Positions 26,121 through 34,040 of a DNA stretch of 64,000 nt are shown piece after piece. The stretch covers positions 310,001-374,000 of the forward strand of contig NZ_CAKKLP010000003.1 of the NCBI RefSeq assembly GCF_918698085.1, given 5' to 3'. A program made the translations under genes and the position numbers. Numbering within the stretch: the first letter of the stretch is position 1; each line of letters starts with the position of its first letter. The DNA comes from Chryseobacterium sp. Bi04 (GTDB lineage Bacteria > Bacteroidota > Bacteroidia > Flavobacteriales > Weeksellaceae). Under the pieces are notes generated by a model. The model saw nothing but the letters and a program-made list of their open reading frames with translations. It was not told the DNA's origin and made no database searches.

Positions 26121-26164
26121 AAAAACTAATAACCATGAAAACTCAAATTAAACATGAGAATCGC
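26096..26164 (-). ncRNA. Candidate small RNA with UUCG terminator and sigma-54-like promoter
   Basis: On the minus strand TTGGCAC-N5-TTGT (GG at 26188-26187, GT at 26176-26175) nearly matches the sigma-54 consensus TGGCAC-N5-TTGC. Initiation about 12 bases downstream (about 26164) would give a ~68-base RNA ending in the stem ACCCAGC-UUCG-GCUGGGU (26120-26103) and six U, a strong terminator. No minus-strand gene lies between this promoter and rsgA. A sigma-A-like TATCTTTG (26261-26254) further upstream could give a ~150-base form. Transcription is inferred only. Confidence 0.45.
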
Positions 26165-26268
26165 AATAGAATAAACAATTACTGTGCCAAAGTTTAGTTC
26201 ACAATTTCTTAATAAAAGTTATTTTTATGTTAAAAAAAAATTAAAATAAAAATCAAAGATATTTTTTG

Positions 26269-26276
26269 TAATTTTG
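26269..26276 (+). promoter_or_regulatory. TAATTTTG -7 element of ndk
   Basis: Exact TAnnTTTG match 23 bases before the ndk ATG; no convincing -33 element. Confidence 0.6.
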
Positions 26277-26299
26277 CGGCATTAAAAAAATATACATTT

Positions 26300-26716
26300 A
26301 TGTCTAACATTACATTCACTATGATTAAGCCTGATGCAGTTGCTGACGGACATATCGGTGCTATATTAGGTAAGATTGCAGAAGGAGGTTTTAAAATCAA
26401 AGCTTTAAAATTAACTCAGCTTACAGTAGCTGATGCTAAAAAATTCTACGAAGTACATGCTGAAAGGCCATTTTATGGAGAATTGGTAGAATTCATGAGT
26501 TCAGGTCCTATCGTGGCTGCAGTTTTAGAAAAAGACAACGCTGTTGAAGACTTCAGAACATTGATTGGTGCTACAAACCCAGCAGAAGCTGCAGAAGGTA
26601 CAATCAGAAAAATGTTTGCAAGAAGCATTGGTGAAAACGCTGTTCACGGATCAGATTCTGACGAGAACGCTCTTATCGAAGCTCAATTCCATTTTTCAGG
26701 AAGAGAGATTTTCTAA
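26300..26716 (+). CDS. ndk: Nucleoside diphosphate kinase
   Basis: 138 residues, family length. [11 protein letters not shown] at the N-terminus, [10 protein letters not shown] in the middle, and the phosphohistidine motif is [12 protein letters not shown] (about 113-124) with His as the phosphorylated residue. It exchanges phosphate between NTPs and NDPs. Monocistronic, with its own promoter and terminator. Confidence 0.97.
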   Translation: MSNITFTMIKPDAVADGHIGAILGKIAEGGFKIKALKLTQLTVADAKKFYEVHAERPFYGELVEFMSSGPIVAAVLEKDNAVEDFRTLIGATNPAEAAEGTIRKMFARSIGENAVHGSDSDENALIEAQFHFSGREIF

Positions 26717-26736
26717 GAAACTACCTTACAAAATAA

Positions 26737-26769
26737 AAAATCCGGAGAATTTTTTCTCCGGATTTTGTT
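26737..26769 (+). terminator. Intrinsic terminator of ndk
   Basis: 13-bp perfect stem AAAATCCGGAGAA (26737-26749) with TTCTCCGGATTTT (26754-26766), TTTT loop. It is also positioned to end the convergent fucosidase transcript. Confidence 0.9.
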
Positions 26770-26802
26770 TTTTTAATCTATTCCAATTTTTTGAAATTAA
26801 GG

Positions 26803-28650
26803 TTAAAGATTATTTTCAATTGCTCCAATCTTTTCTCTGTAGAGCTCAATAGGTTTGTCAAGTAAAACCGCAATGACGGTCATGTTTTTATCAAGCCTTT
26901 CCTTTGGAATATCAATATATACAATACCTGGTCTGTCACTCCAGTAAAGCTTGTTGTAAATACTGTGATCAAGTAAAGTGCCTTCTCCAACAATTCTGAT
27001 TCTGGCAATGTTGTTTTTTATTCCTTTTAAAGCAATAGGGCCGGTTGGCTTACCTTCTACAAAAAGATAAAGGGTCTGTTTATCTTTAGACAGGATGCTC
27101 ATGCCCGGATAATGACCTTCCGGCAATCCTTTTTCAGTGTCGAAAAGAGCTTCTGCATGCTTACTGATCCATTGAAGTGTTTCAGGGTTTGTATGAGTGT
27201 TTTGGCCAAGCTGCATATCAAGCCCGTCGCCGGTCAGTCCGGAATTGGTGAACAGATGATCACCATCATGAAGAGCATCAGTGATATCATAAATAGCCGA
27301 CTGAGTGTCTTTTTGGTCAATAAGTTGGGAGAGCGGTTGCTTTTCTTTCTTAAAGTCTTTAAGAAATACAGGAGGATTATCAAAAACGAGTTCTACAACG
27401 CTAATGTCTTTATCAAATTTCATATTTGAAAAGTGAAGGCTTACTGTGTTTTTGTCATCATAGCTCATTTCCACTACAGCCTTACTATCTCCTATAATTT
27501 TTGCAGAAGCGGGCTTTGTTGCCAAACCATAAATCTTAGTCATGTTTTTATCTTCTTCCAGATAGAGGAATAAAGACTTTTTAGAAGCAGACAGAGAAGA
27601 CTTTCCTTTATAATTTTCAAAAGGAATTCCCCGTTGGGTTTCGTAAATGGCCTTTTTATTTTTAGAAACCCATCTTCCAAGATTTTTTAAGATTTCCACC
27701 TGTTTCTCAGGGATTGTTCCATCAGCTTTAGGGCCCATGTCAAGCAATAGATTACCTCCCATGCTGATGACGTCTGCCAGGCTACGGACAATCATATTGG
27801 GGGTTTTGTAGTTATTGTCATAAGGCTGATATCCCCAGGAATCATTCATCGTATAACAGAGTTCCCAATAAGGATTTTGTGGAGCAATAACAGGAATTCC
27901 CTGTTCCGGAGTGTCATAATCGCCATGATTATTAAGCCTTGAATTGATGATGATATCCGGATTGTACTGTTTCAGAATCCCGAGTGTCTGGGGAGCTTTC
28001 CATTCTTCAGAGGTATGCTCCCAATCTCCGTCAAACCATAAAAGATCAGGTTTATATTGTGAAGAAAGCTCAGTAAGCTGGGTCTGATAATACTTGGTGA
28101 AGTTCTGCCAGCGCTTAGGATCATTTTTTATATCATATCGTTTTTTAATCCGGGTATTGACGTCATAATACGGATGGCTCCAGTCCGGAAGTGAAAAATA
28201 AAGACCTGTTTTTAATCCTGAATTTTTAAGACTGGCCACGAAAGGGCTCAAAACATCTTTTTGGGCTGAAGAATTACCGGGAATAGTGATCGCTTTTTCA
28301 GCCTTAGAATTCCAAAGTGCTATTCCATCGTGATGCTTTGTCGTAATCACGGCATATTTTGCCCCCGATTCTTTGATAAGCTCAGCCCATTGTTCCGGCT
28401 GGTATTTTGAAGCTGAAAACCCATCCAGCTGCTTCATATAATTCTCATAATTGATGTAATTATTGAAGAATGACCATGATTCAGAAATTCCGTTAACCGA
28501 ATAAACTCCCCAGTGAATGAAAACACCCAGTTTAGCATTCTTGAACCATTCCATTTTCTTATTGTTGTCAACGGACTGTATTTGTGCATTGATGCTGTGT
28601 GCTGATACTGCCAATCCAAGGAAAACAGCTTTTATAAGCGTGTTTCTCAT
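26803..28650 (-). CDS. Alpha-L-fucosidase, glycoside hydrolase family 29
   Basis: 615 residues with a Sec signal peptide (cleavage near INA, residue 22). GH29 barrel: WFKNAKLGVFIHWGVYS near the N-terminus, AVITTKHHDGIALW, and the nucleophile Asp in DLLWFDGDWEH (about residue 211). The barrel ends around residue 340; the remaining ~270 residues form two beta-rich segments that each resemble the C-terminal GH29 sandwich region. It removes alpha-L-fucose from glycans in the periplasm or outside. It stands alone, without a SusC/D pair, so is not in a polysaccharide utilisation locus here. Confidence 0.93.
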   Translation of the reverse strand: MRNTLIKAVFLGLAVSAHSINAQIQSVDNNKKMEWFKNAKLGVFIHWGVYSVNGISESWSFFNNYINYENYMKQLDGFSASKYQPEQWAELIKESGAKYAVITTKHHDGIALWNSKAEKAITIPGNSSAQKDVLSPFVASLKNSGLKTGLYFSLPDWSHPYYDVNTRIKKRYDIKNDPKRWQNFTKYYQTQLTELSSQYKPDLLWFDGDWEHTSEEWKAPQTLGILKQYNPDIIINSRLNNHGDYDTPEQGIPVIAPQNPYWELCYTMNDSWGYQPYDNNYKTPNMIVRSLADVISMGGNLLLDMGPKADGTIPEKQVEILKNLGRWVSKNKKAIYETQRGIPFENYKGKSSLSASKKSLFLYLEEDKNMTKIYGLATKPASAKIIGDSKAVVEMSYDDKNTVSLHFSNMKFDKDISVVELVFDNPPVFLKDFKKEKQPLSQLIDQKDTQSAIYDITDALHDGDHLFTNSGLTGDGLDMQLGQNTHTNPETLQWISKHAEALFDTEKGLPEGHYPGMSILSKDKQTLYLFVEGKPTGPIALKGIKNNIARIRIVGEGTLLDHSIYNKLYWSDRPGIVYIDIPKERLDKNMTVIAVLLDKPIELYREKIGAIENNL

Positions 28651-28829
28651 TTTTTATTTTTAATGATAAATATAAATAAAGAATATCTATTTCTCAAATA
28701 TTCATTTCAAATATTCGTTTAATAGAAGAGATGCTGTCTGAAAAAAATAAAATATTCAATGATAAATTGTTGTATTTTTAAAGCAAAATAAATGGAACAC
28801 TTATTGTAAACTTCCTTAAAAAGAAAAAA

Positions 28830-29051
28830 ATGAAAATTCCAACCCTATTAATGGCTAGTTTATTAGCAGTAGGAGTTTCGGCACAGACAACGAAGTCTGT
28901 TACGAACACTAAAAAGCCTGTAAAGAAAGTTAAAAAAGCAGTAATTAAAGAAACTCCGGAAAAGCCAAAGCCGGGAACACCTAAAGTTATTGCGAAGAAA
29001 GATACTGTGGTTCGTTTACCTCATGGTTGTCCTGCCTGTGGAATGGGATAG
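28830..29051 (+). CDS. Small secreted Lys-rich peptide with C-terminal Cys-Pro-Ala-Cys; probable MNIO (DUF692) substrate
   Basis: 73 residues. A Sec signal peptide (about 1-19, cleavage near VSA) is followed by a Lys/Thr/Pro-rich region and the tail HGCPACGMG with Cys67 and Cys70. The stop is 3 bases before the ATG of a DUF692/MNIO-family enzyme, so the two are cotranscribed and probably coupled. MNIO enzymes modify Cys or Asp residues of ribosomal peptides; known examples include methanobactin, 3-thia-Glu peptides, bufferins (which also have signal peptides) and a Chryseobacterium DUF692 peptide. I infer that this is the RiPP precursor, with the two Cys as modification sites. The upstream 179 bases are AT-rich with no clear promoter. 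Confidence 0.75.
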   Translation: MKIPTLLMASLLAVGVSAQTTKSVTNTKKPVKKVKKAVIKETPEKPKPGTPKVIAKKDTVVRLPHGCPACGMG

Positions 29052-29054
29052 GAT

Positions 29055-30149
29055 ATGGAAAAACCACTATTAGGATTATCAATGATGGCAGAGGCAGATT
29101 TTGTTTCTGCTATTTTACCTTTGCTACAGAACAATGCTGTAGATGTGATTGAGTGGTCATTTGATACCTTCTTTGAAGCTGAGGAGCCGTCATGGCTTAA
29201 AGATCTTTTAGACTTTTACGCCGGAAATGACCGTTTGCTTGGGCATGGCGTTTATTACTCCTTATTCGATGCAAGGTGGACGGAGCGACAGGAAATGTGG
29301 CTTCAAAAACTGAAGCAGGAAGTTCAAAAGAGAAATTATAATCATATTACAGAGCATTTCGGTTTTATGAACACCGAAAATTATCATCAGGGTGTACCAT
29401 TGCCCCTTTCTTTGCATCCGAAAACACTTGAGATTGGAAAAGACAGGCTTTACAGACTGCAGGACGCTGTAGATATTCCTATTGGAGTAGAAAATCTGGC
29501 ATTTTCTTTTTCCGTTAACGATGTCAGAGAGCAGGGTGTTTTTCTTGATAAGTTAATAGATGATATTGATGGTTTTTTAATCCTTGATCTTCATAATATA
29601 TATTGTCAGTCTTGCAACTTTGAAGTGAGTATGCAGGATATTGTGGGTTTGTATCCTTTGGAGAAAGTCAAAGAGATTCATCTTTCAGGGGGAAGCTGGC
29701 AGGATAGTGTTTATGGAAAAAAAATGATCCGCAGAGATACACATGATGATGTAATTCCGGAAGAGATCTTTGCGGTGCTTCCTTCAGTGCTGTCACAATG
29801 TCATAACCTGGAATATATTATCATTGAAAGACTTGGACATACCATTCATACAGAAGAGGAGAAGCAGTGTTTTTTTAATGATTTTATGAGGGTTAAAAAA
29901 ATTCTTAATGATTCTGGTGGAATGAAGAGGAAAAACGAAAAGTGGGTAAAAAGAGAGAGACTCCTTTCAGAACCTGTGGAAAATTCCATTTTATACGAGG
30001 AACAGATCCGGCTTACAAAGCTGTTATTTGATCATGCTGATCCTACGTTGATTAAAAATCAGAATTTTCATTATTTTAAAACGAAAAACTGGGACCTTGA
30101 AATGATTCTGACTACCCAGAACATTATTAAAAAATGGAATCCCTATTAA
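29055..30149 (+). CDS. DUF692 / multinuclear non-haem iron-dependent oxidase (MNIO) family protein
   Basis: 364 residues. The TIM-barrel metal ligands expected of DUF692 are all visible: His64 (LGHGVYYS), Glu100-His101 (ITEHFGF), Glu146-Asn147 (GVENLAFSF), Asp178/His180/Asn181 (LDLHNIYC), His209 (EIHLSGGSW), Asp228/His230 (RRDTHDD) and Glu258 (IIIERLGH). These would hold two or three iron ions and use O2 to oxidise a Cys-containing peptide. About 75 extra C-terminal residues (about 290-364), rich in basic and aromatic residues, may replace the separate partner protein usual in such clusters. No separate partner, DoxX or peptidase gene is present. The precursor gene is immediately upstream. 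Confidence 0.78.
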   Translation: MEKPLLGLSMMAEADFVSAILPLLQNNAVDVIEWSFDTFFEAEEPSWLKDLLDFYAGNDRLLGHGVYYSLFDARWTERQEMWLQKLKQEVQKRNYNHITEHFGFMNTENYHQGVPLPLSLHPKTLEIGKDRLYRLQDAVDIPIGVENLAFSFSVNDVREQGVFLDKLIDDIDGFLILDLHNIYCQSCNFEVSMQDIVGLYPLEKVKEIHLSGGSWQDSVYGKKMIRRDTHDDVIPEEIFAVLPSVLSQCHNLEYIIIERLGHTIHTEEEKQCFFNDFMRVKKILNDSGGMKRKNEKWVKRERLLSEPVENSILYEEQIRLTKLLFDHADPTLIKNQNFHYFKTKNWDLEMILTTQNIIKKWNPY

Positions 30150-30182
30150 AATATACCGACTAGTAACCACAAATCAAAATAT

Positions 30183-30674
30183 ATGAAAATGGCAACCCTA
30201 TTATTAATTGTTACTGCTGTGCTTACGGCTTTAATTGCCGGACTTTTCTACGCCTATTCCTGTTCTGTAGTATTGGGACTGGGGAAATTATCTGATGGAG
30301 AATATCTGAAAGCAATGCAGAATATCAATCGGGAAATTCTTAATCCTGTATTTTTTATGAGCTTTATGGGAACAGCGGTTCTTCTTCCTGTATCTGCATT
30401 TGTATTTCGTGGGCAGCAGCCTGCTTTTATTTTCCTTTTGCTGGCAACATTAGCTTATCTGATAGGTGTTTTTGGCGTTACAGTAGCAGGAAATGTTCCG
30501 ATGAATGATATGCTTGATAAATTTGATATTTCGGGAGCTACCACCGGTGCCATTAAGCAAATGCGGGAAAGTTTTGAGAACAGATGGAATCTCTTAAATA
30601 ACGTAAGAACTGTTTTCTCGGTAATCAGTATTGCTTTGGTAGTTTGTGCGTGTATTTGGAATAAAGAAGTGTAA
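30183..30674 (+). CDS. DUF1772 family integral membrane protein
   Basis: 163 residues, four membrane helices: TLLLIVTAVLTALIAGLFYAY, FFMSFMGTAVLLPVSAFVF, FLLLATLAYLIGVFGVTVAG and a final C-terminal helix. The motif GNVPMNDMLD and the FENRWNLLNNVRTVFS segment are typical of DUF1772 (anthrone-oxygenase-like). It begins 33 bases after the MNIO gene, so may share its transcript, but a link to peptide modification is not established. The leader contains CTAGTAACCA (30160-30169), a motif also found at 26126 and 30800. Confidence 0.82.
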   Translation: MKMATLLLIVTAVLTALIAGLFYAYSCSVVLGLGKLSDGEYLKAMQNINREILNPVFFMSFMGTAVLLPVSAFVFRGQQPAFIFLLLATLAYLIGVFGVTVAGNVPMNDMLDKFDISGATTGAIKQMRESFENRWNLLNNVRTVFSVISIALVVCACIWNKEV

Positions 30675-30836
30675 AAAACAATGGGATTAGGTAGAAATGC
30701 TTACGTTAAAATTCAGTATTTCTACTGATGAAAGTGTGGATCTTTATTGAGAAATTTGTGTTGTTATCAAGAAGAAGTAAAGATGAAAACTCAAAATAGC
30801 TAATAACCACATCTACTCAAAGTTCCAAAAATGAGG

Positions 30837-30866
30837 AAAGGCAGTCCCTGAGAACTGCCTTTTTCT
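30837..30866 (+). terminator. Intrinsic terminator, convergent region before rpe
   Basis: AAAGGCAGT (30837-30845) pairs perfectly with ACTGCCTTT (30854-30862) and is followed by T residues. It ends transcription from the DUF1772 side; the minus-strand version has a weaker tail and may serve rpe. Confidence 0.85.
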
Positions 30867-30885
30867 GTATGGTTAAAAATACAAT

Positions 30886-31536
30886 TTAAATTTTTAAAAG
30901 CTCTATGGTTCTTTCCGGGCTTTCCGCAGAGAATACCGCATTTCCGGCTACCAGCACATCAGCTCCTGCTTCAAAAAGCTTAGAGGCATTATCAAGATTA
31001 ACGCCACCGTCTATTTCAATAAGTGCTGTAGAGTTATTGCTTAAGATAAGATCTTTTGTTTCTGCAATTTTTTTATACGTGTTTTCAATGAATTTTTGTC
31101 CTCCAAATCCGGGATTTACACTCATTAATAAAACAAGATCTACATCAGCAATAATATCTTCAAGCATTAGAACAGGAGTGGAAGGGTTTAAAACAACCCC
31201 GGCTTTCGCCCCTTTACTTTGAATATGATGAATCGTTCTGTGAAGGTGTGTACACGCTTCGTAATGTACAGAAACCAGATCAGCACCATGATTGATAAAT
31301 TCATCAACATATTTTTCGGGCTCTACAATCATTAAATGTACATCCACGAATTTTTTAGCATGCTGCTGAACCGTTTTCATTACCGGAAAACCGAATGAAA
31401 TATTAGGTACAAATCTACCATCCATGACATCAATATGGAACCAGTCAGCCTGAGAGGCGTTCAGCATTTCAATGTCTCTTTGCAGATTCCCAAAGTCTGC
31501 AGATAAAAGGGAAGGAGCAATAAGCTTCGTTTTCAT
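30886..31536 (-). CDS. rpe: Ribulose-phosphate 3-epimerase
   Basis: 216 residues. TIM barrel with IAPSLLSADFGNL at the N-terminus, WFHIDVMDGRFVPNISFG (metal His and catalytic Asp), VDVHLMI, LMSVNPGFGGQKFI and EIDGGVN with the second catalytic Asp. It interconverts ribulose-5-phosphate and xylulose-5-phosphate in the pentose phosphate pathway. Monocistronic. Confidence 0.97.
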   Translation of the reverse strand: MKTKLIAPSLLSADFGNLQRDIEMLNASQADWFHIDVMDGRFVPNISFGFPVMKTVQQHAKKFVDVHLMIVEPEKYVDEFINHGADLVSVHYEACTHLHRTIHHIQSKGAKAGVVLNPSTPVLMLEDIIADVDLVLLMSVNPGFGGQKFIENTYKKIAETKDLILSNNSTALIEIDGGVNLDNASKLFEAGADVLVAGNAVFSAESPERTIELLKI

Positions 31537-31563
31537 TTTTACTTTTTAATTAGATATTTGGAG

Positions 31564-31664
31564 TCAAGAATCAAGAGTCGAGATATAAATGGTTAAGATG
31601 TACGAGAATATCTTTTTTATTCATATTTTGAATGTCTTGAATCTTGTATCTTTCATCTTGATTC
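31564..31664. repeat. Short degenerate repeats between rpe and the M42 peptidase
   Basis: TCAAGAATCAAGAG (from 31564) and the complementary TCTTGAATCTTG and CATCTTGATTCT (31635-31664) form a long imperfect inverted repeat made of a repeated ATCAAGA unit. It may act as a terminator for the M42 gene; the same type of low-complexity filler occurs at 4670-4730. Confidence 0.4.
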
Positions 31665-31666
31665 TA

Positions 31667-32740
31667 TTAATGATACTTTAGTTTCATTTCCGGCTTAATC
31701 TTCAGAATGGTTTCGTAGATCAGTTTGATTACATTACCTACATCTTCTTTGGATACCATTTCCACCGTGGTATGCATATAACGCAAAGGTAGGGAAATTA
31801 AAGCACTTGGTACCCCACCGTTAGAGTGGGCAAAGGCATCTGTATCTGTTCCTGTTGCTCTGCTTGCCGCAGCTCTCTGGAAAGGTATTTTCTTTGTTTT
31901 TGCCGTATCAATAATTAATTCTCTGATCGTATGGTGAACACTTGGCGCGAAAAATACTACAGGTCCGTCACCACATTTCTGATCACCTTCTTTTTTCTTT
32001 TCGATCATAGGAGTGGTTGTATCATGGGTAACATCGGTTACAATCGCAATATTAGGCTTAATCGTATCGGCAATCATATCAGCTCCGTATAGTCCTACTT
32101 CTTCCTGAACAGAATTGGTGATATACAGCCCAAAAGAAATTGATTTTTTATTCTCTTTTAAAAGCCTTGCCACTTCAGCAATCATAAAACCTCCGATTCT
32201 GTTGTCCAAAGCTCTGCAGACAAAATACCTGTCATTCATTTCAAAGAACTCATCCGGATAAGTGATCATGCATCCTACATAGATTCCCATTTCCTCCACT
32301 TCTTTTTTGGAAGTGGCTCCGCAATCGATGAAAATGTTTTCAATTTTTGGCGTAGGTTCATTTTGATTAGTTCTGGTATGGATAGCCGGCCATCCGAAAA
32401 CTCCTTTTACAATTCCGTTTTCTCCGTGGATATGAACCACTTTGGAAGGGGCAATAGTCTGATCCGAGCCTCCGTTTCGGATGACGTAGATCAATCCGTC
32501 GTCAGTAATATAGTTTACGTACCAGGAAATCTCATCAGCGTGGGCTTCAATTACTACTTTAAAATCAGCTTCAGGATTAATGATACCATAGCAGGTTCCA
32601 TAATGATCCACTTCAATTTTATCTACATACGGTCTGATATAGTCCATCCAGACCTCCTGTCCCTTGTGTTCATAACCTGTTGGTGATGAAGTATTTAAAT
32701 ATTTTTCTAAAAATTTTAAAGATTTCTTTTCAAATTTCAT
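31667..32740 (-). CDS. M42 family metallopeptidase
   Basis: 357 residues. Co-catalytic metal aminopeptidase of the M42 (glutamyl aminopeptidase/endo-glucanase M) family: VVIEAHADEISWYV (first metal His-x-Asp), DNRIGGFM (bridging Asp), SVQEEVGLYGA with the Glu-Glu pair, TDVTHDTTTP and the C-terminal RYMHTTVEMVS with the last His. Cytoplasmic, no signal peptide. It trims N-terminal residues from peptides. Divergent from the DUF4294 gene. Confidence 0.93.
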   Translation of the reverse strand: MKFEKKSLKFLEKYLNTSSPTGYEHKGQEVWMDYIRPYVDKIEVDHYGTCYGIINPEADFKVVIEAHADEISWYVNYITDDGLIYVIRNGGSDQTIAPSKVVHIHGENGIVKGVFGWPAIHTRTNQNEPTPKIENIFIDCGATSKKEVEEMGIYVGCMITYPDEFFEMNDRYFVCRALDNRIGGFMIAEVARLLKENKKSISFGLYITNSVQEEVGLYGADMIADTIKPNIAIVTDVTHDTTTPMIEKKKEGDQKCGDGPVVFFAPSVHHTIRELIIDTAKTKKIPFQRAAASRATGTDTDAFAHSNGGVPSALISLPLRYMHTTVEMVSKEDVGNVIKLIYETILKIKPEMKLKYH

Positions 32741-32791
32741 AAAAAGGAATGATTTTTGCGTTTAATTTTTATTCTTATAAGTGTAAAAATA

Positions 32792-33496
32792 ATGAATTTT
32801 AGGAAGATTATCTGCCTTTTTATTTTCTTTTTTGGAGTCAGTGTTTTTGGTCAGACGGATTCTATTGTGGCAAAACCTCTTAACCAATACCCTGCTGAAT
32901 CTCTGAAAGTGGATGAATTCGGTAATAAGTATTATTACGACGAGCAACAAAAGGTTAAAATCTACGAGATTAATGGAGAGCCTGTAGTAGTGATGGACGA
33001 ACTTGTTCTGGTAAACAAACCCCGATTCAACAATCAGCTCGATAAAAATTACTATTATTTTCTAAATAAAAAGCTATACAGGGTATATCCGTTATTTGTG
33101 ACTGCTTTGCAGCAGTATCGGGATATGCAGGCAGATATGGATAATATGGATAGCAAGGCTAAAAGAAAATTTATAAGAGAAAGGCAGAATATGCTTGCTG
33201 ACCAATATGAAAAACAATTAAGAGATCTTACGACAACCGAAGGCCAGGTTTTTGCAAAATTAATGAACAGAGCTACCGGTAAAAATGTTTATGAAATTAT
33301 AAAAGAGCTTAGAGGAGGATGGAGTGCCTTTTGGTGGAATGTAAAAGGAAAGATGGCTGATATTGATTTAAAAGAACAGTATGATCCTCACAAAAACAGG
33401 AGTGATGAATTCATAGAGTCATTACTGCAGTCCAACTGGAACTCCGGCTATTTAAAGCCTTATCCGGGAGCCAATCAGTTTAAGGTCAAAAAATAA
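32792..33496 (+). CDS. DUF4294 domain protein, exported
   Basis: 234 residues from MNFRKIICLF (ATG 32792; an upstream in-frame TTG is rejected). Signal peptide with cleavage near VFG (about residue 20), then KLYRVYPLFVTALQQYRDMQADMD and GQVFAKLMNRATGKNVYEIIKELRGGWSAFWW, the hallmark of DUF4294, found mainly in Bacteroidota. Role unknown; presumably periplasmic or envelope-associated. Ends at a hairpin shared with the convergent NUDIX gene. Confidence 0.85.
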   Translation: MNFRKIICLFIFFFGVSVFGQTDSIVAKPLNQYPAESLKVDEFGNKYYYDEQQKVKIYEINGEPVVVMDELVLVNKPRFNNQLDKNYYYFLNKKLYRVYPLFVTALQQYRDMQADMDNMDSKAKRKFIRERQNMLADQYEKQLRDLTTTEGQVFAKLMNRATGKNVYEIIKELRGGWSAFWWNVKGKMADIDLKEQYDPHKNRSDEFIESLLQSNWNSGYLKPYPGANQFKVKK

Positions 33497-33508
33497 CAAT
33501 ATAAAAGT

Positions 33509-33540
33509 AAATTCCTGTAAAAGCTTACAGGAATTTTTCT
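33509..33540. terminator. Bidirectional terminator between DUF4294 and NUDIX genes
   Basis: AAATTCCTGTAA (33509-33520) pairs perfectly with TTACAGGAATTT (33525-33536) around AAGC, with T residues after it on the plus strand. The right arm overlaps the last codons of the NUDIX gene. Confidence 0.85.
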
Positions 33541-33941
33541 TTTAATTTATCGAATACAATTTTATCTATTGGAAGTGGAAATGGATTGTCGGGCCTGTCG
33601 ATAGCTATCCATTCTGTTTTTTCGATGCATGGATCCATGATCAGGAAGTCTTCTTCATTGGTGATATTAACGATATAATATAAGGTAAGAAGCTGTTCGT
33701 TTTCTCTGAAGCGGGAAACCAGGAAATTTTCCTGTGTGTAGAAATGTTCTGCAATATCTATTTTTACATTAAGCTCTTCATCAAATTCACGGTGCAGACA
33801 TTCCAGTACCCCTTCACCGTATTCCAATCCTCCTCCCGGAAATTTCACTAAAGATTCTCCTGCATATTCTTCAAATAAGGTCAAAACTTTCTTGTCTTTT
33901 ACTGCACAGCCATACACTCTAATGTTGATCTTGTCTATCAT
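33525..33941 (-). CDS. NUDIX hydrolase
   Basis: 138 residues. Nudix box GGGLEYGEGVLECLHREFDEEL (about 36-57) fits G-x5-E-x7-R-E-x-x-E-E with the metal-binding glutamates present. It hydrolyses a nucleoside diphosphate linked to another moiety; the substrate is not predictable. Its stop lies in the terminator stem shared with DUF4294. Confidence 0.92.
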   Translation of the reverse strand: MIDKINIRVYGCAVKDKKVLTLFEEYAGESLVKFPGGGLEYGEGVLECLHREFDEELNVKIDIAEHFYTQENFLVSRFRENEQLLTLYYIVNITNEEDFLIMDPCIEKTEWIAIDRPDNPFPLPIDKIVFDKLKEKFL

Positions 33942-34040
33942 ATATAATAGGTATAATATTTTGTAAAGCTAATGTAAGAAATTTTCATGAAGGAATGGTG
34001 AAATCAGGAAAAGCAAAGGCGTATTATGTCTTTTAAACTA

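Noticed and set aside
26135..26197. 20-codon ORF (MKTQIKHENR start) upstream of ndk
   Set aside because: It lies antisense to the candidate sRNA, has no promoter that fits and no skewed composition that would suggest an attenuation peptide.
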